Source of the DNA: Cohnella sp. GbtcB17
Lineage (GTDB): Bacteria > Bacillota > Bacilli > Paenibacillales > Paenibacillaceae
DNA: 63,412 bases
NCBI RefSeq assembly: GCF_019091135.1
Contig: NZ_JAGXJW010000052.1
Coordinates: 1 to 63,412 of the forward strand
Reading direction: 5' to 3'
Shown: piece after piece, positions 1 through 9,552 of the stretch
How positions within the stretch are numbered: the stretch's first letter is position 1
How the letters are laid out: each line of letters starts with the position of its first letter
Program-made: the position numbers and the translations under genes
The notes under the pieces: model-generated
The model's database searches: none
Seen by the model: only the letters and a program-made list of their open reading frames with translations
What the model was told of the DNA's origin: nothing

Positions 1-761
1 GACTTGATCCGCTGTATCAGCGAGCGGTCAAAATCATGGTTATCAGATTGGAGTGAGTGGATTAGTTACGAGGGGAATCCGGTGGCAGTAGGGGAAGAGA
101 AGTAGCGGAAAGATGGATAACAGTATTTAATCAAAAAATACATCACCAAGTAGCTCAGATGCCCTGGTGATGTATTTTTTATGCTCCGAAGTCAACACGA
201 GGTTAACAACGGGTCTCTAATAATTTTTACCTGGGACTCCCCATAACGGGTTAGAAACCTGTCCATATCGTATTCATAAATTGACGAGTCAGCGATTGTG
301 ATGAATAAAATGTTAGATCAACATATGATCAACAATGAAAATGGTGTACTACTCTATTACGAAAAGCAATCTCCTCTTCGCACGAAGATCTTCCTTCGTC
401 TCTCATATTCATGACGACTTGGTCTCAGGTAGGCCGGGTAGTTTGTCGTCTGAGTGAACCAATGGGCGTAAACCCCGCAACGTGGATGTTATGTGACGAT
501 ACTCTTCCCTAAAAAACTCCAAAAAATCCCATGTTATTGCAAATATATGTGGTAAAATAGAACCATTCTATTACTTGGAGGTTCAAAATTAGCATTAGTT
601 TGCGGTCTATTTCACCTAAATCGGCGCTCATTTCATTACACATATACTTAGCAAGTACAAATTATTTTATAAAATTTTCTCGGAATGTTATACACCTACT
701 TCTAATGTTTCAACCTGTAAATTACATTTACTTCAAGCTGCAAATACAGGGAGGTCAAAAA
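1..761. other. Left-edge intergenic region
   Basis: No convincing complete gene lies here. Two short open frames run in from the left edge (stops near 53 and 108), and either could be the end of a neighbouring gene, but neither is recognisable. A hairpin repeat sits at 133-200. From about 200 to 600 nothing clear is seen apart from a possible -10 (TAAAAT at 553-558) and a GGAGG at 577-581 that is followed only by non-canonical codons, so this part is probably the leader of the gene starting at 762. The DNA becomes AT-rich from about 480 onward. Confidence 0.5.
133..200. repeat. Dispersed hairpin repeat, copy A
   Basis: A perfect 15-bp stem (133-147 with 166-180) has A-rich and T-rich outer ends, so it could terminate transcription in both directions. 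It is followed by GAAGTCAACACG. The same stem core (AATACATCRCC / GGYGATGTATT) and a GARTYAACAYG-like tail recur near 3480, 6425, 6600, 11607 and, without the tail, 37110. The repetition is seen directly; whether these are terminators, a REP-like family or remnants of a small mobile element is inference. Confidence 0.7.
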
Positions 762-3341
762 GTGACAATGGAAATCGAGGAAGCAAAATTGGGGAAGTCG
801 AAATTTGAACTAAATCCTCCTTCACTCTTTAAATATTTGGAGGAAAAGAAAAGTGAGTTTGTGAATCGAATATTAGAGGTAGCTCGTCTTGCAGAAAAAA
901 TGCTCAGCTTGATTCCCTCTACGTTTAAAGAGTACACATTACACGACATAGACCATTCGATACGTATGATTGACTACATGTTTCAGTTGATGCCGAATAT
1001 AGAAGAATTAAGTGAGCTTGAAATAACAATTCTAATTTATTCAGCGTTACTGCATGACATTGGCATGTATTGCTCTGATGACGAAAGGAACAGGATAACT
1101 AACAATGACTATTCCTACTCTGAACTGCATTTCTCCTCAATCCTTCATAAGTATGGGGGGGATGAAACGGAAGCAATAAAATATTTTGTAAGAGTAAATC
1201 ATGCCAAGCGGTCCGCAATTTATATTAAAAATGAATTGGTTAACTTAATGAATGTACCTTCGCACGAAACTTCATATTTTGCAGACGACGTGGCCTTAAT
1301 TTGCGAGAGCCACAATGAGGGGATAGAGTGGGTATACGAGAACTTACAAACCTATATGGAAAAAGGAAAGTACTCATTTAATCCACAATTCTGTGCTATT
1401 TTGCTTAGACTCGCAGATATATTGGACTTTGATGGACAAAGGACGCCTCCCGTTCTGTACCATTTAATAAACCCTAAAGGTTTCAGTATGGGTGAGTGGC
1501 AAAAGCATTTTGTCATTGACAATAAAGATAAAGTTAAGCATGATGAACATTTGAAAATAAAGAAAATCACATTAACTGGTCAGTGTTCCGATGTTGAAAT
1601 ACATAGAAAGGTGTTGGATTACATTGGATGGATGAATAAGGAGATAAAAAACGCAAATTTATTCACGGAGGTCTGGAAGGAGAAATATTTACTACATTTT
1701 AAACATCCTGTCGAAAATAATATTAAGACTTTTGGGTTTTCGGCTTCTAACTTATCCCTTTCCGTAAATTACAAATCCATAAGCAAGCTTTTGATGGGTG
1801 AGAATCTTTATGGAGATAAAAAGTTAGGATTGAGAGAAATAATTCAGAATTCTATTGATGCCTGCCAAGTTAAAAGGGCATTGTACAATACCAAAAAAAG
1901 ATTTGGAGATGAAGAATATTCGCCTTCAATACGTATAATCCTTGATAGAAATGAGGATACTATAACAATTGAAGACAACGGCATAGGAATGACCAAGAAT
2001 ATTATTGAGGAGTATTTTCTAAGCATAGGCAATTCTTACTATCGTTCTGAAGATTATATTTACAGTGGAATGAATTACACTGCAATAGGCAGTTTTGGTA
2101 TTGGGTTTTTAGCGACATTCATGCTGTCTCGAGATGTAAAGGTTCATACTAGGCATATGAATGCTAATAAAAAAATTACTCTTTTGTTATCAAGTGATAG
2201 CGAGTTTGTCTGTATGGAAGAAACAGTTGACTTGTTATTTACTGGAACTAGAATAGAACTTAATTATCGTGAATTTATGAGGGTTTTTGATAACCGAATA
2301 GAAAATTTAAAAATTTTTTTAAGTTCTTATTTTATTACTGATAGTATTTCACTTCGTTTTATTGATCGGGATATATTAGAAGATATTTATATATTGAATG
2401 AATTAAAAAAACAAGATATTGATTTAAATCATGCCTGGATAGATGCTTCCAAATATTTAAAATACATTACAGGATTTGTAAAAATCGAGGAAAATAGCAT
2501 TCAACTCACATGGCCCCAAGTTGTTTCAGGGGATACGTTTTATTTTTTTAATGGTATACAACTGGACTTGGTTGACGTAGACAGTTTCAATTTCCATCAG
2601 GTTTACAATAATGAATCAAATGAGATCAACGGTGTAATGATTTACTACTTGACTAAAGAAACATTACCAATTTATCAGGAATTTTTAAAAAGCAATAAGG
2701 ACGATCAATATTTTCATGAGTCACAACTTGATAAGGTAATGATACTCTTGGATACTGAATGTACTGAAAAGTTCTTCTTTGATTCATATATGACTACTGG
2801 ATGTATTTCTCAGGATATGCACAATGTTGTCATTAAAGAGTATGCTCCCGATGCTGTTGTATATGAAATGATTCCAGATTTGAAGCAGCGCCATATAAAT
2901 GAAGTTATTAAATTGGATGGATCGCCGGTATTTATTAAAAGGGTCAAAATGAGACTCATTCTCTCTTCTAATACAAACGAGTTCCTCCCGCTAAGTGAAT
3001 ATCGGTATTATGCAGGGCATAATGAATCTTATGACAATGATTTATATTTAAGAGATATACTTGTAGACAAATGGCGGTTGTCTACGATGCTAGTCAGCTG
3101 GCTTGTGATAGAGGACTTTCGACTCAATATTATTAACAAGAGTATTGAACCAGACATATCTCGCAGTCGATTGAGTGACGATTCCGATGCAATATTAGAG
3201 GACGCACTATATGCTTTACCTTATGTTTGGTACTTGGATAAAAATCTGAACATCTCCAGTAGCATTAAAGATCTTATTAATAGATTTCTAGATTTCAATT
3301 ATCCAAAGTATAAAATGCTGATGCGGGATCTTACTTCTTAA
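762..3341 (+). CDS. HD-domain / GHKL (HSP90-like) ATPase protein, putative conflict-system component
   Basis: The 859-residue protein joins an N-terminal HD phosphohydrolase-like domain to a GHKL ATPase domain. HD signatures are H61-D62 and D64-H65 in LHDIDHS, and H98-D99 in LLHDIGM. The GHKL part shows an N-box (LREIIQNSIDAC, about residue 357), the ATP-binding EDNGIGM (about 403) and GSFGIGF (about 442), an arrangement like HtpG. The long C-terminal part is not recognised. GTG at 762 is chosen because AGGGAGG ends 8 nt upstream; the frame stays open to TTG at 600, but that extension looks non-coding. HD plus HSP90-type ATPase fusions are known from bacterial conflict systems; the role here is inferred from that and from the AT-rich setting beside an OLD-like ATPase. 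No signal peptide is seen, so it should be cytosolic. Confidence 0.8.
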   Translation: MTMEIEEAKLGKSKFELNPPSLFKYLEEKKSEFVNRILEVARLAEKMLSLIPSTFKEYTLHDIDHSIRMIDYMFQLMPNIEELSELEITILIYSALLHDIGMYCSDDERNRITNNDYSYSELHFSSILHKYGGDETEAIKYFVRVNHAKRSAIYIKNELVNLMNVPSHETSYFADDVALICESHNEGIEWVYENLQTYMEKGKYSFNPQFCAILLRLADILDFDGQRTPPVLYHLINPKGFSMGEWQKHFVIDNKDKVKHDEHLKIKKITLTGQCSDVEIHRKVLDYIGWMNKEIKNANLFTEVWKEKYLLHFKHPVENNIKTFGFSASNLSLSVNYKSISKLLMGENLYGDKKLGLREIIQNSIDACQVKRALYNTKKRFGDEEYSPSIRIILDRNEDTITIEDNGIGMTKNIIEEYFLSIGNSYYRSEDYIYSGMNYTAIGSFGIGFLATFMLSRDVKVHTRHMNANKKITLLLSSDSEFVCMEETVDLLFTGTRIELNYREFMRVFDNRIENLKIFLSSYFITDSISLRFIDRDILEDIYILNELKKQDIDLNHAWIDASKYLKYITGFVKIEENSIQLTWPQVVSGDTFYFFNGIQLDLVDVDSFNFHQVYNNESNEINGVMIYYLTKETLPIYQEFLKSNKDDQYFHESQLDKVMILLDTECTEKFFFDSYMTTGCISQDMHNVVIKEYAPDAVVYEMIPDLKQRHINEVIKLDGSPVFIKRVKMRLILSSNTNEFLPLSEYRYYAGHNESYDNDLYLRDILVDKWRLSTMLVSWLVIEDFRLNIINKSIEPDISRSRLSDDSDAILEDALYALPYVWYLDKNLNISSSIKDLINRFLDFNYPKYKMLMRDLTS

Positions 3342-4314
3342 GACCTTAATGAATTTGAACTGACGCCGCCTACTGTAGCTTTCATTAATCGAAGTACCGG
3401 CGAACAATTCAATAGCAGCTGGTGACGAAGAAGAACGGAAAAACGTATAGCAGTACTTTTCTGCAGTACTTTTCTAATGAATACATCACCATACGGCTTT
3501 TACGCCACGGTGATGTATTTTATATTTTCGGCCTCAATTGGAGTCAACTTGCGCTCCATGAAGCTATTTACCGATCGGTTCGGCCAAACGCTCAATCGCA
3601 TACATCTACAACATATCAAATAAACAGAAAAGATCCGAAATACCTTGCCAACTTGCGACGTTGTAAATTCGATCCCATTACGAATCAAAAAACTATTCAA
3701 CAAAGAATCCATATATGCATTGAAGGTTCTGGGAGTATTTTGTTGAAATAGAAACTCAAAGATCAAACGTTTGTCCTTTACAGCATGATTAGTTTCCCCT
3801 GAAAAAATTAGACAAAAAAGAAAGAGAATTGAGGGACTCAATGGGAATCGTTTTGTCGAGATAACAAACCAATATGAGGGGACTGAATTCCTTAGGTTAT
3901 GAATTTGGCGTCGCCCCTCAAACTCCTTTTGAGGTGAATAAATGTTGAAAATCGAAAACAACCAATTGACTCTGTGGAAGCCCTGTTGCCTTAACCACTT
4001 CGCAAGCTGCAGAAGAGCTGGTCTTCGTTGACGAGTTACTGGATAACCGGCTTTTCTGTCGCCGTTCATTGAAGCTGGTCAGTCCCGCTACTAAATCAAC
4101 AACGAGCCAACAAGGTTTAAGTCCAACTTTGATCCATTCTGTTTTTATTCATCACATACGTCCGTATAGGCCATGAGACACCTAAAAGATGGATAATTTT
4201 TCATTTAAGAAGGAGGAATTAATTTTTAATAGTTTGAAGTTAGTAGGAGGGAATTGGGTGGATAAGCCGAAATAAGTCGAGTGGAAGAACATGGTTGGGA
4301 AAGGGGCTTTTTCA
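3342..4314. other. AT-rich intergenic region with possible gene remnants
   Basis: This stretch of about 970 bp has no supportable intact gene. It contains hairpin repeat copy B (3476-3550). Open frames of 109 codons (+) and 189 codons (-) overlap that repeat and each other and resemble no known family. Two strong Shine-Dalgarno sequences, AGGAGG near 4211 and 4245, are not followed by a convincing reading frame, which may mean that a small gene between the two flanking AT-rich genes has decayed or that a leader region is present. A small RNA cannot be excluded. Confidence 0.5.
3476..3550. repeat. Dispersed hairpin repeat, copy B
   Basis: The stem AATACATCACC (3480-3490) pairs with GGTGATGTATT (3509-3519). 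It is preceded by AATG and followed by GGAGTCAACTTG. It lies downstream of the HD/GHKL gene and could terminate it. It belongs to the same family as the copies near 133, 6419, 6599, 11601 and 37105. Confidence 0.65.
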
Positions 4315-6237
4315 ATGTTGAAGAAACTTACTTTGAGAAGATTTAAAAAATTTTACGATACAACAATTGACCTACAACCATTTACAATTCTAATGGGAGA
4401 AAATAGTTCCGGTAAGACAACCATTATCCAAGCAATTAACCTAGCTCATAATATTTTTGCGCGTACAGATATGTTGTATGTTAAGAATGGGAGAGTAAGC
4501 GTTAGAGAAAAAGGGATAGGGATGACAGAACTTCCTGGTGTAAGCATCTCTGATTTCCGTGAGCTTTATTACGCTAAAATTTCGCGTACAAATCAACATA
4601 CTACTCTTGGTGATGGTAGCATTGGTGCGTATTTAGAACTAACAGATACATTTGATAATTCTTATAAACTTCAAATCTCATCTTTATTTGGTGGCTTCAA
4701 CTTAAAATGTATTTCTAAACCATCAGAACTCGGTAATAACCCAACATTACAAGATTATAAGCCTTTGTATATTTCTGGGTTTATCGGATTAAGGTCGACA
4801 GAAGAACGATCTTTTCCGGTAGCAATCCAGGATAGACTACTTTCCGGTGAAGCGAGTACGATTATAAGAAACTTGTTGCTTGATGCAAAAACATATTCTC
4901 CAGACGGGTATTTAAAGCTGAAGAGTCGACTTGAAAGAAATTTTGGTTTTTATCTTGATGATGTAGTATTTAAGGAGGATCAAGATCTACATGTTAAAGC
5001 TCAATATAAAGAAACGTGTGAAAAGAATAAGTTAATCTTAGACTTCACCTCTTCTGGAAGCGGGTTTATGCAGATTCTACAAATACTTACACCTATTTAT
5101 AGGTATTGTCCCGATAAGTGTAAAGTTGTGTTGTTGGATGAACCGGATGCACATTTGCACCCTAATCTTCAGGCTACACTAGCAAAAACACTTAGAGAAA
5201 TTCAAGAAGAGTTAGGGATTCAGATTATTATATCTACACATTCGACCTCAATAATACGTGCAGCCAATCCTAACGAGGTAATTCCTGTATCATCTAGTAA
5301 TCCTATAAATTCACCATTAACATCTAAAGCAGACGTCGAACAGGAAATTTCGGGAAAAATAGATACATACGAGCTCGGGAAGACGGTTATTAGTGGCAAG
5401 TTAATATTTTTTGAGGACAGTAATGTAGATATCTTTGAAACTTTTGATATGGTTGCGGGAACAAATTGTTTCAATGGAGCTAATACAGTTCCGGTAATTA
5501 CCGGAAGAAGTAAAGATGATAAAGTTCCATTTCAACTATCCAGAGTATTTGAGAGTTTTCTTGATAAGAAAGTGGAAATTCATTTTATTCGAGATGGGGA
5601 TGGATTAAACAATCAGTGGAGAGATGAGTTGCGTAAATATTCAGAGGCGCAATTAGTTAAACTACATCATTTACAAAGACATGAGGCTGAAAATTATTTA
5701 TTAGTTCCTGCTCTGATCGAAAGAACTTTATTTAGGAAGTTTCAAGGAAGGACAATTCCTTCAATTAAGGAAATAGAGACGATGATAATAGAAGCATTGA
5801 GAAGTACAATAATCTATTCAAAATACCGTTTTGACGACCTATTAGAAGATAGTATTTATAAAACAGCAATGTTAATGTCCAAGTCCGAATATCGTAATCC
5901 TCAAATTTCCAAATCAGAAGCAATAAAAATACGGGAGCAATATGACCAATTAAGTTCTATTGAAGAATTAGTTTTAGTAGGCATGGGGAAGGAATCTTTG
6001 AAAATAGTTTTTCAACAGTTGAACGATGACTTTAAGTTAAATATATCTAAAGCTGATTTACTCCGAAATGTTGAAATCGGAGATATTACACCTGAAATGT
6101 TAGAGATGTTAAACGTACTGAAATCGAACGCACAGAAGATATCTCCTGAACCATTAGTAACTATGGAAAGTGTATCAGTTACTAGTGAAGAGCAGGCAGG
6201 TGATTTAGAAATAATTGGACAGTTAAGGTTATTCTAA
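4315..6237 (+). CDS. OLD-like ABC ATPase with degenerate TOPRIM-like region
   Basis: The 640-residue protein has an SMC/RecF-type ABC ATPase fold. Walker A is GENSSGKTT (residues 28-36), a signature-like SSGSG motif lies in the middle, Walker B is VLLDEPDAHLHP (D275-E276), and the switch histidine is in ISTHST (about 307). C-terminal FFEDSN (about 365) and IRDGDG (about 425) sit where the acidic residues of a TOPRIM nuclease fall in the OLD family, but match only loosely. ATG at 4315 is chosen because AAAGGGG lies 8 nt upstream; an in-frame ATG at 4291 has a poorer site. OLD-family proteins are common anti-phage effectors (Gabija GajA, retron and PARIS ATPases). The gene is AT-rich like the HD/GHKL gene 970 bp upstream; joint action is a guess from proximity. 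Confidence 0.8.
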   Translation: MLKKLTLRRFKKFYDTTIDLQPFTILMGENSSGKTTIIQAINLAHNIFARTDMLYVKNGRVSVREKGIGMTELPGVSISDFRELYYAKISRTNQHTTLGDGSIGAYLELTDTFDNSYKLQISSLFGGFNLKCISKPSELGNNPTLQDYKPLYISGFIGLRSTEERSFPVAIQDRLLSGEASTIIRNLLLDAKTYSPDGYLKLKSRLERNFGFYLDDVVFKEDQDLHVKAQYKETCEKNKLILDFTSSGSGFMQILQILTPIYRYCPDKCKVVLLDEPDAHLHPNLQATLAKTLREIQEELGIQIIISTHSTSIIRAANPNEVIPVSSSNPINSPLTSKADVEQEISGKIDTYELGKTVISGKLIFFEDSNVDIFETFDMVAGTNCFNGANTVPVITGRSKDDKVPFQLSRVFESFLDKKVEIHFIRDGDGLNNQWRDELRKYSEAQLVKLHHLQRHEAENYLLVPALIERTLFRKFQGRTIPSIKEIETMIIEALRSTIIYSKYRFDDLLEDSIYKTAMLMSKSEYRNPQISKSEAIKIREQYDQLSSIEELVLVGMGKESLKIVFQQLNDDFKLNISKADLLRNVEIGDITPEMLEMLNVLKSNAQKISPEPLVTMESVSVTSEEQAGDLEIIGQLRLF

Positions 6238-6418
6238 TTTTCTAATTTCTAATTATTTCCAAGTCGAGGACAACAAAACATACACTCAGTTTTGAAATTC
6301 TTTGGCTGGTCTTATTAAATTATTTACCCGGACAACGCCATCGCTACAGGAGACGAGTAACAACCAACCGCGTCGGGCGTGCATTCGTGGGTTTGGTATA
6401 GAGCATAAATTCGCATTA

Positions 6419-6495
6419 ATGATGAATACACCGCCAGCATGCACAAAGGCTCTGGCGGTATTTTTTATTGCCTGAAGCCAGAACCGAATCAACAA
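6419..6495. repeat. Dispersed hairpin repeat, copy C
   Basis: The stem CCGCCAG (6431-6437) pairs with CTGGCGG (6452-6458), with AATAC/TATT outer pairs and a T-run. It is preceded by ATGATG and followed by CGAATCAACAAG. It belongs to the same family as copies A, B, D, E and F. It sits in the 420-bp gap between the OLD-like ATPase and the PurM-like gene, which otherwise shows no gene. Confidence 0.6.
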
Positions 6496-6579
6496 GTTGT
6501 TTTGAATACATAATTTCAAGATAGGTTGAGACAAACGCCTGCTCGAACGCTCTTATACGCTTTAGAACAACAAGAGACC

Positions 6580-6600
6580 GGGTACGACGGTTGAGATGAG
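6580..6600. repeat. 21-bp direct repeat, left copy
   Basis: This 21-bp sequence, GGGTACGACGGTTGAGATGA plus a final G, recurs at 9400-9420 with a single difference (C to T at position 9). The two copies bracket the PurM-like/MocR gene pair in direct orientation. Confidence 0.6.
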
Positions 6601-6650
6601 AGCACGGCTAGATAAAAGACGGTGCTCTGTATTTTTTAAGGAATCAACAT
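6599..6650. repeat. Dispersed hairpin repeat, copy D (short stem)
   Basis: AGAGCAC (6599-6605) pairs with GTGCTCT (6622-6628), followed by GTATTTTTT and GGAATCAACATG. The stem sequence differs from the other copies, but the T-run and tail are the same. It lies just past the stop codon of the minus-strand PurM-like gene. Read on the plus strand it resembles a terminator. Confidence 0.5.
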
Positions 6651-6657
6651 GCAGCAT

Positions 6658-7710
6658 TCACCATCTCAAATCCCCTACGAACCGCACCGGTTCGCTCCCC
6701 CGCTCGATGACACCGATTGGATACCCCTCATAGCCGAGATCGCTGCATGAGGATAGGAATGCAGATTCGGCATCCGGACGGACGACAGCGACCATGCCGA
6801 CTCCCAGATTGAAGGTGCGAATCATATCCTCATCCGATAGCGAAGCAGCGGACCGTATGATGCGAAAAATCTCAGGTATCCTCAGCGTCGGCAAACTAAC
6901 CTTCGCGCTTAACCCGTTCGGAATAATACGATTCAAATTCTCTGAAAGTCCCCCGCCCGTAATGTGAGCGAGGCCGGTAATATTCCCGTTGCCTAGCCAC
7001 GGAACCAATGCGGGAAGGTAACAGCGGTGAGGCAATAATACCGCATTCAGAAAAGTATCGCCGCCCACTTTCCGCTCCGCAAGCTGTGGAACTTGTTGCA
7101 AGAGCTTTCTGACGAGCGAGTATCCATTCGTGTGCAGTCCATTCGATTCAAGCGCGAGCACGATGTCGCCAGGCAGGATGGCAGAGCCGTCAATGACGGC
7201 CGATCGTTCCACGACGCCGATTGCCGAGGCTGTCAGCAGATAGGTGCCCTCCGGTATTACCCCGGGTTGCTCGCTTGTTTCTCCGCCACTGAGCGTGAAC
7301 CCGAGTCTCCTGCATCCATCGGCCAACGACCGCACGATTCGAACGACAATCTCACGGTCCAGCTTGCCGCATAGGATAGCATCCTGCATGACGACCGGAA
7401 CGGCCCCCATAGCCAGCATATCGTTGGCGAGATGGTGCAAGAGATCCTCGCATAACGACTCGATCCGATCATGGGCGAACGCCAACTGCTGCTTCGTTCC
7501 GGGCTCCTCCGTTTTGAATGCAAGGATCGGCTCCCGATAACCCGGAAAACTAGGCACGAACAAACTTGCAAAAGCCCCGAGTCCGTTCAGAACCCGAGAA
7601 TCCCCGCTGTCATTCAGAATGCCGCCCATCTCTTGTTTCGCCAACTCCGATTGGTGTCGATCGACCCCTGCCGATCGATAGGTAAGGGGTATGACATTTT
7701 CGCGATCCAT
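6658..7710 (-). CDS. PurM-like (AIR synthase) paralogue
   Basis: The 350-residue protein has the PurM/SelD/ThiL two-domain ATP-binding fold. It keeps YRSAGVD at the N-terminus, the central HLANDMLAMGA block (CVNDI...GA in PurM), and LSGGETSEQPG, which matches the PurM GGETAEMPG segment. AIR synthase closes the FGAM imidazole ring in purine synthesis using ATP. This copy is not in a pur operon and is divergent from a MocR regulator, so it may be an accessory or substrate-shifted paralogue. ATG at 7710 is chosen because GGGGAGG lies 8 nt upstream; an earlier in-frame start has no such site. The length is near that of normal PurM. Confidence 0.8.
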   Translation of the reverse strand: MDRENVIPLTYRSAGVDRHQSELAKQEMGGILNDSGDSRVLNGLGAFASLFVPSFPGYREPILAFKTEEPGTKQQLAFAHDRIESLCEDLLHHLANDMLAMGAVPVVMQDAILCGKLDREIVVRIVRSLADGCRRLGFTLSGGETSEQPGVIPEGTYLLTASAIGVVERSAVIDGSAILPGDIVLALESNGLHTNGYSLVRKLLQQVPQLAERKVGGDTFLNAVLLPHRCYLPALVPWLGNGNITGLAHITGGGLSENLNRIIPNGLSAKVSLPTLRIPEIFRIIRSAASLSDEDMIRTFNLGVGMVAVVRPDAESAFLSSCSDLGYEGYPIGVIERGSEPVRFVGDLRW

Positions 7711-7826
7711 CCGGCTTGCCTCCCCGCTATTGTGATACACTCAGTTTAGAGGTTCATTGACATATGAAAAATGTACAGATTCGATATTTTGTTCATGTCA
7801 GATCGAACGGATAAGGTGGGATCCTT

Positions 7827-9275
7827 TTGAAGCTCATGCCGCACCTTAACGAAACGCTGGATATTCCGCTCTATATGCAGCTCTATCAATATATCCGCGA
7901 CACGATCAGAGACGGCCATCTCGCAAGCGGCGAGAGGCTTCCTTCCATCCGGGAGCTTTCGGGTTTTTTGTCGATTAGCCGTGCCCCCGTCGAAGAAGCC
8001 TATCGTCAGCTTCAGGCCGAAGGCTACATCTATTCGCGGCCGAGAAGCGGTGTATTCGTTGCCGAATTGGACGATCTGCAGAGTCGTTCCGCACTACCAG
8101 CGGCAGGGAAAGCCTCAAGTTCGGCTCGTTCCACGCCGCACGTAGAAGAAGATCCCCCGCTCGCTCCTTTGATGTACGACTTTGAGTATGAGGGCGTAGA
8201 CCTGGCTTCTTTTCCGTTCGAAAAATGGCGGCGTCTGTTCGCCGAATGTCTATGGCCGGAAAATCGCAGCTTGTTCATGTACGGCGATCTGCAAGGGGAC
8301 ATCGGACTGAGAGAACAGATTGCGGTTTATTTGCGCCGCATGCGCGGGGTAATCTGCGAACCTTCGCAAATTGTAGTCGGCGCCGGTACCTACCACTCGC
8401 TTACGTTCTTGTGTCAGTTACTGCAAGAGGACCACCGTGTTATCGCGACCGAGAGAGCGATGAACGACGGGGTGCGTGCGGTTTTCGATGCCCATGCGAT
8501 TCGGCTGGAACCGATTCCGCTCGACCAGGACGGCTTATGCGTCTCCGAAATCGATCCTGCCATAGCCAAAGCCGTATATGTAACCCCGGCGCACCAGTTC
8601 CCGTACGGCATGATTATGCCTTATAATCGGCGTTCGCAGTTGCTCGCATGGGCCAGCCAGCACGATGCGCTCGTCATTGAGAACGATTATGACGGCGAAT
8701 TCCGCTACGGAGGGCGACCGATCCCGGCGCTGCAAAGCTTGGATACCGACGATCGGGTTATTTTGATGGGGACGTACTCCAAGGCGCTTCTGCCCGCATT
8801 TCGGTTAAGTTATCTCGTCTTGCCGCGGCGATTGCTGGCCCGATTCCATAGCCGCAAGCACGGGTTCGATCAACTGGCTTCCCCTCTTTTTCAGCGAACG
8901 CTCGAACGCATGATGGAGAGCGGCGAATTTGAACGCCACATGCGGCGGATGCGGCGAATCTACAACGATAAGTACCAAGCGATGCTAACCGCTATCCAGG
9001 AGTTCTGTGGCGACCGAGTGAAAGTTATAGGCGCGGGGTCCGGCTTACACCTTGTGGTTGAAATATGCGGGAAAGAGGAAAGTCGACTTTTGACGGAAGT
9101 AGAATATGTGCGTTTAGCCGCAAATGCGGGGATCGGCGTGTATTCGACGCTGAAATATGAACTGGCTCCGCCGCTCGAACGAAATCCGGCCTTGTTGCTC
9201 GGTTTCGGGGCTTTATCGAAATCTGCGATTAGGGACGGGATCAAGCTCCTTGGGGAGGTCTGGTTCAATAAATGA
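7827..9275 (+). CDS. MocR-family regulator (GntR HTH plus PLP aminotransferase-like domain)
   Basis: The 482-residue protein has an N-terminal GntR winged helix (about residues 10-80; RLPSIRELSGFLSISRAPVE) and a type I aminotransferase-like domain. END-YDGEF and GTYSKALLPAFR contain the expected PLP lysine, K319. Members of this family sense PLP or amino compounds and control divergently placed genes, which here would be the PurM paralogue 116 bp away. TTG at 7827 follows AAGGTGGG at a normal distance; an in-frame ATG lies three codons on. The length is typical for the family. The effector is unknown. Confidence 0.88.
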   Translation: MKLMPHLNETLDIPLYMQLYQYIRDTIRDGHLASGERLPSIRELSGFLSISRAPVEEAYRQLQAEGYIYSRPRSGVFVAELDDLQSRSALPAAGKASSSARSTPHVEEDPPLAPLMYDFEYEGVDLASFPFEKWRRLFAECLWPENRSLFMYGDLQGDIGLREQIAVYLRRMRGVICEPSQIVVGAGTYHSLTFLCQLLQEDHRVIATERAMNDGVRAVFDAHAIRLEPIPLDQDGLCVSEIDPAIAKAVYVTPAHQFPYGMIMPYNRRSQLLAWASQHDALVIENDYDGEFRYGGRPIPALQSLDTDDRVILMGTYSKALLPAFRLSYLVLPRRLLARFHSRKHGFDQLASPLFQRTLERMMESGEFERHMRRMRRIYNDKYQAMLTAIQEFCGDRVKVIGAGSGLHLVVEICGKEESRLLTEVEYVRLAANAGIGVYSTLKYELAPPLERNPALLLGFGALSKSAIRDGIKLLGEVWFNK

Positions 9276-9399
9276 CAAAGAGGATACGGACATGCTCATC
9301 AATGGCGATGAAGATCGGCGCGGGTCTAGGCTTATCCATTGCACGCTGGATAATGGAGCAGCATCATGGGACTATTCTGGTTAGTAGTGAGATGGAGCG

Positions 9400-9420
9400 G
9401 GGTACGATGGTTGAGATGAG
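9400..9420. repeat. 21-bp direct repeat, right copy
   Basis: This is the second copy of the 21-bp sequence at 6580-6600, with one mismatch. It lies downstream of the MocR gene, so the repeats enclose the whole divergent pair. Confidence 0.6.
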
Positions 9421-9466
9421 GTTTTTGGCGGTGGGTTAGGTAAAGATAATCGTATCCGTACAACAA

Positions 9467-9504
9467 ACAAGCCGTCAAAGCCCTCGGGCTACATGGCGGC
9501 TTGT
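9467..9504 (-). terminator. Hairpin terminator after serine hydrolase gene
   Basis: ACAAGCCG pairs with CGGCTTGT around a GC-rich loop. On the minus strand the stem is followed by a T-rich run. It lies about 50 bp past the stop of the minus-strand serine hydrolase gene and could also stop transcription of the MocR gene from the other side. Confidence 0.5.
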
Positions 9505-9552
9505 CCTACATCCCCGGAATTCAACATCAGGCCAACCTTTTACCCTGCCTAC

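Noticed and set aside
3422..4069. Open frames of 109 codons (+) and 189 codons (-)
   Set aside because: They overlap each other and hairpin repeat B, lack ribosome sites and resemble no family.
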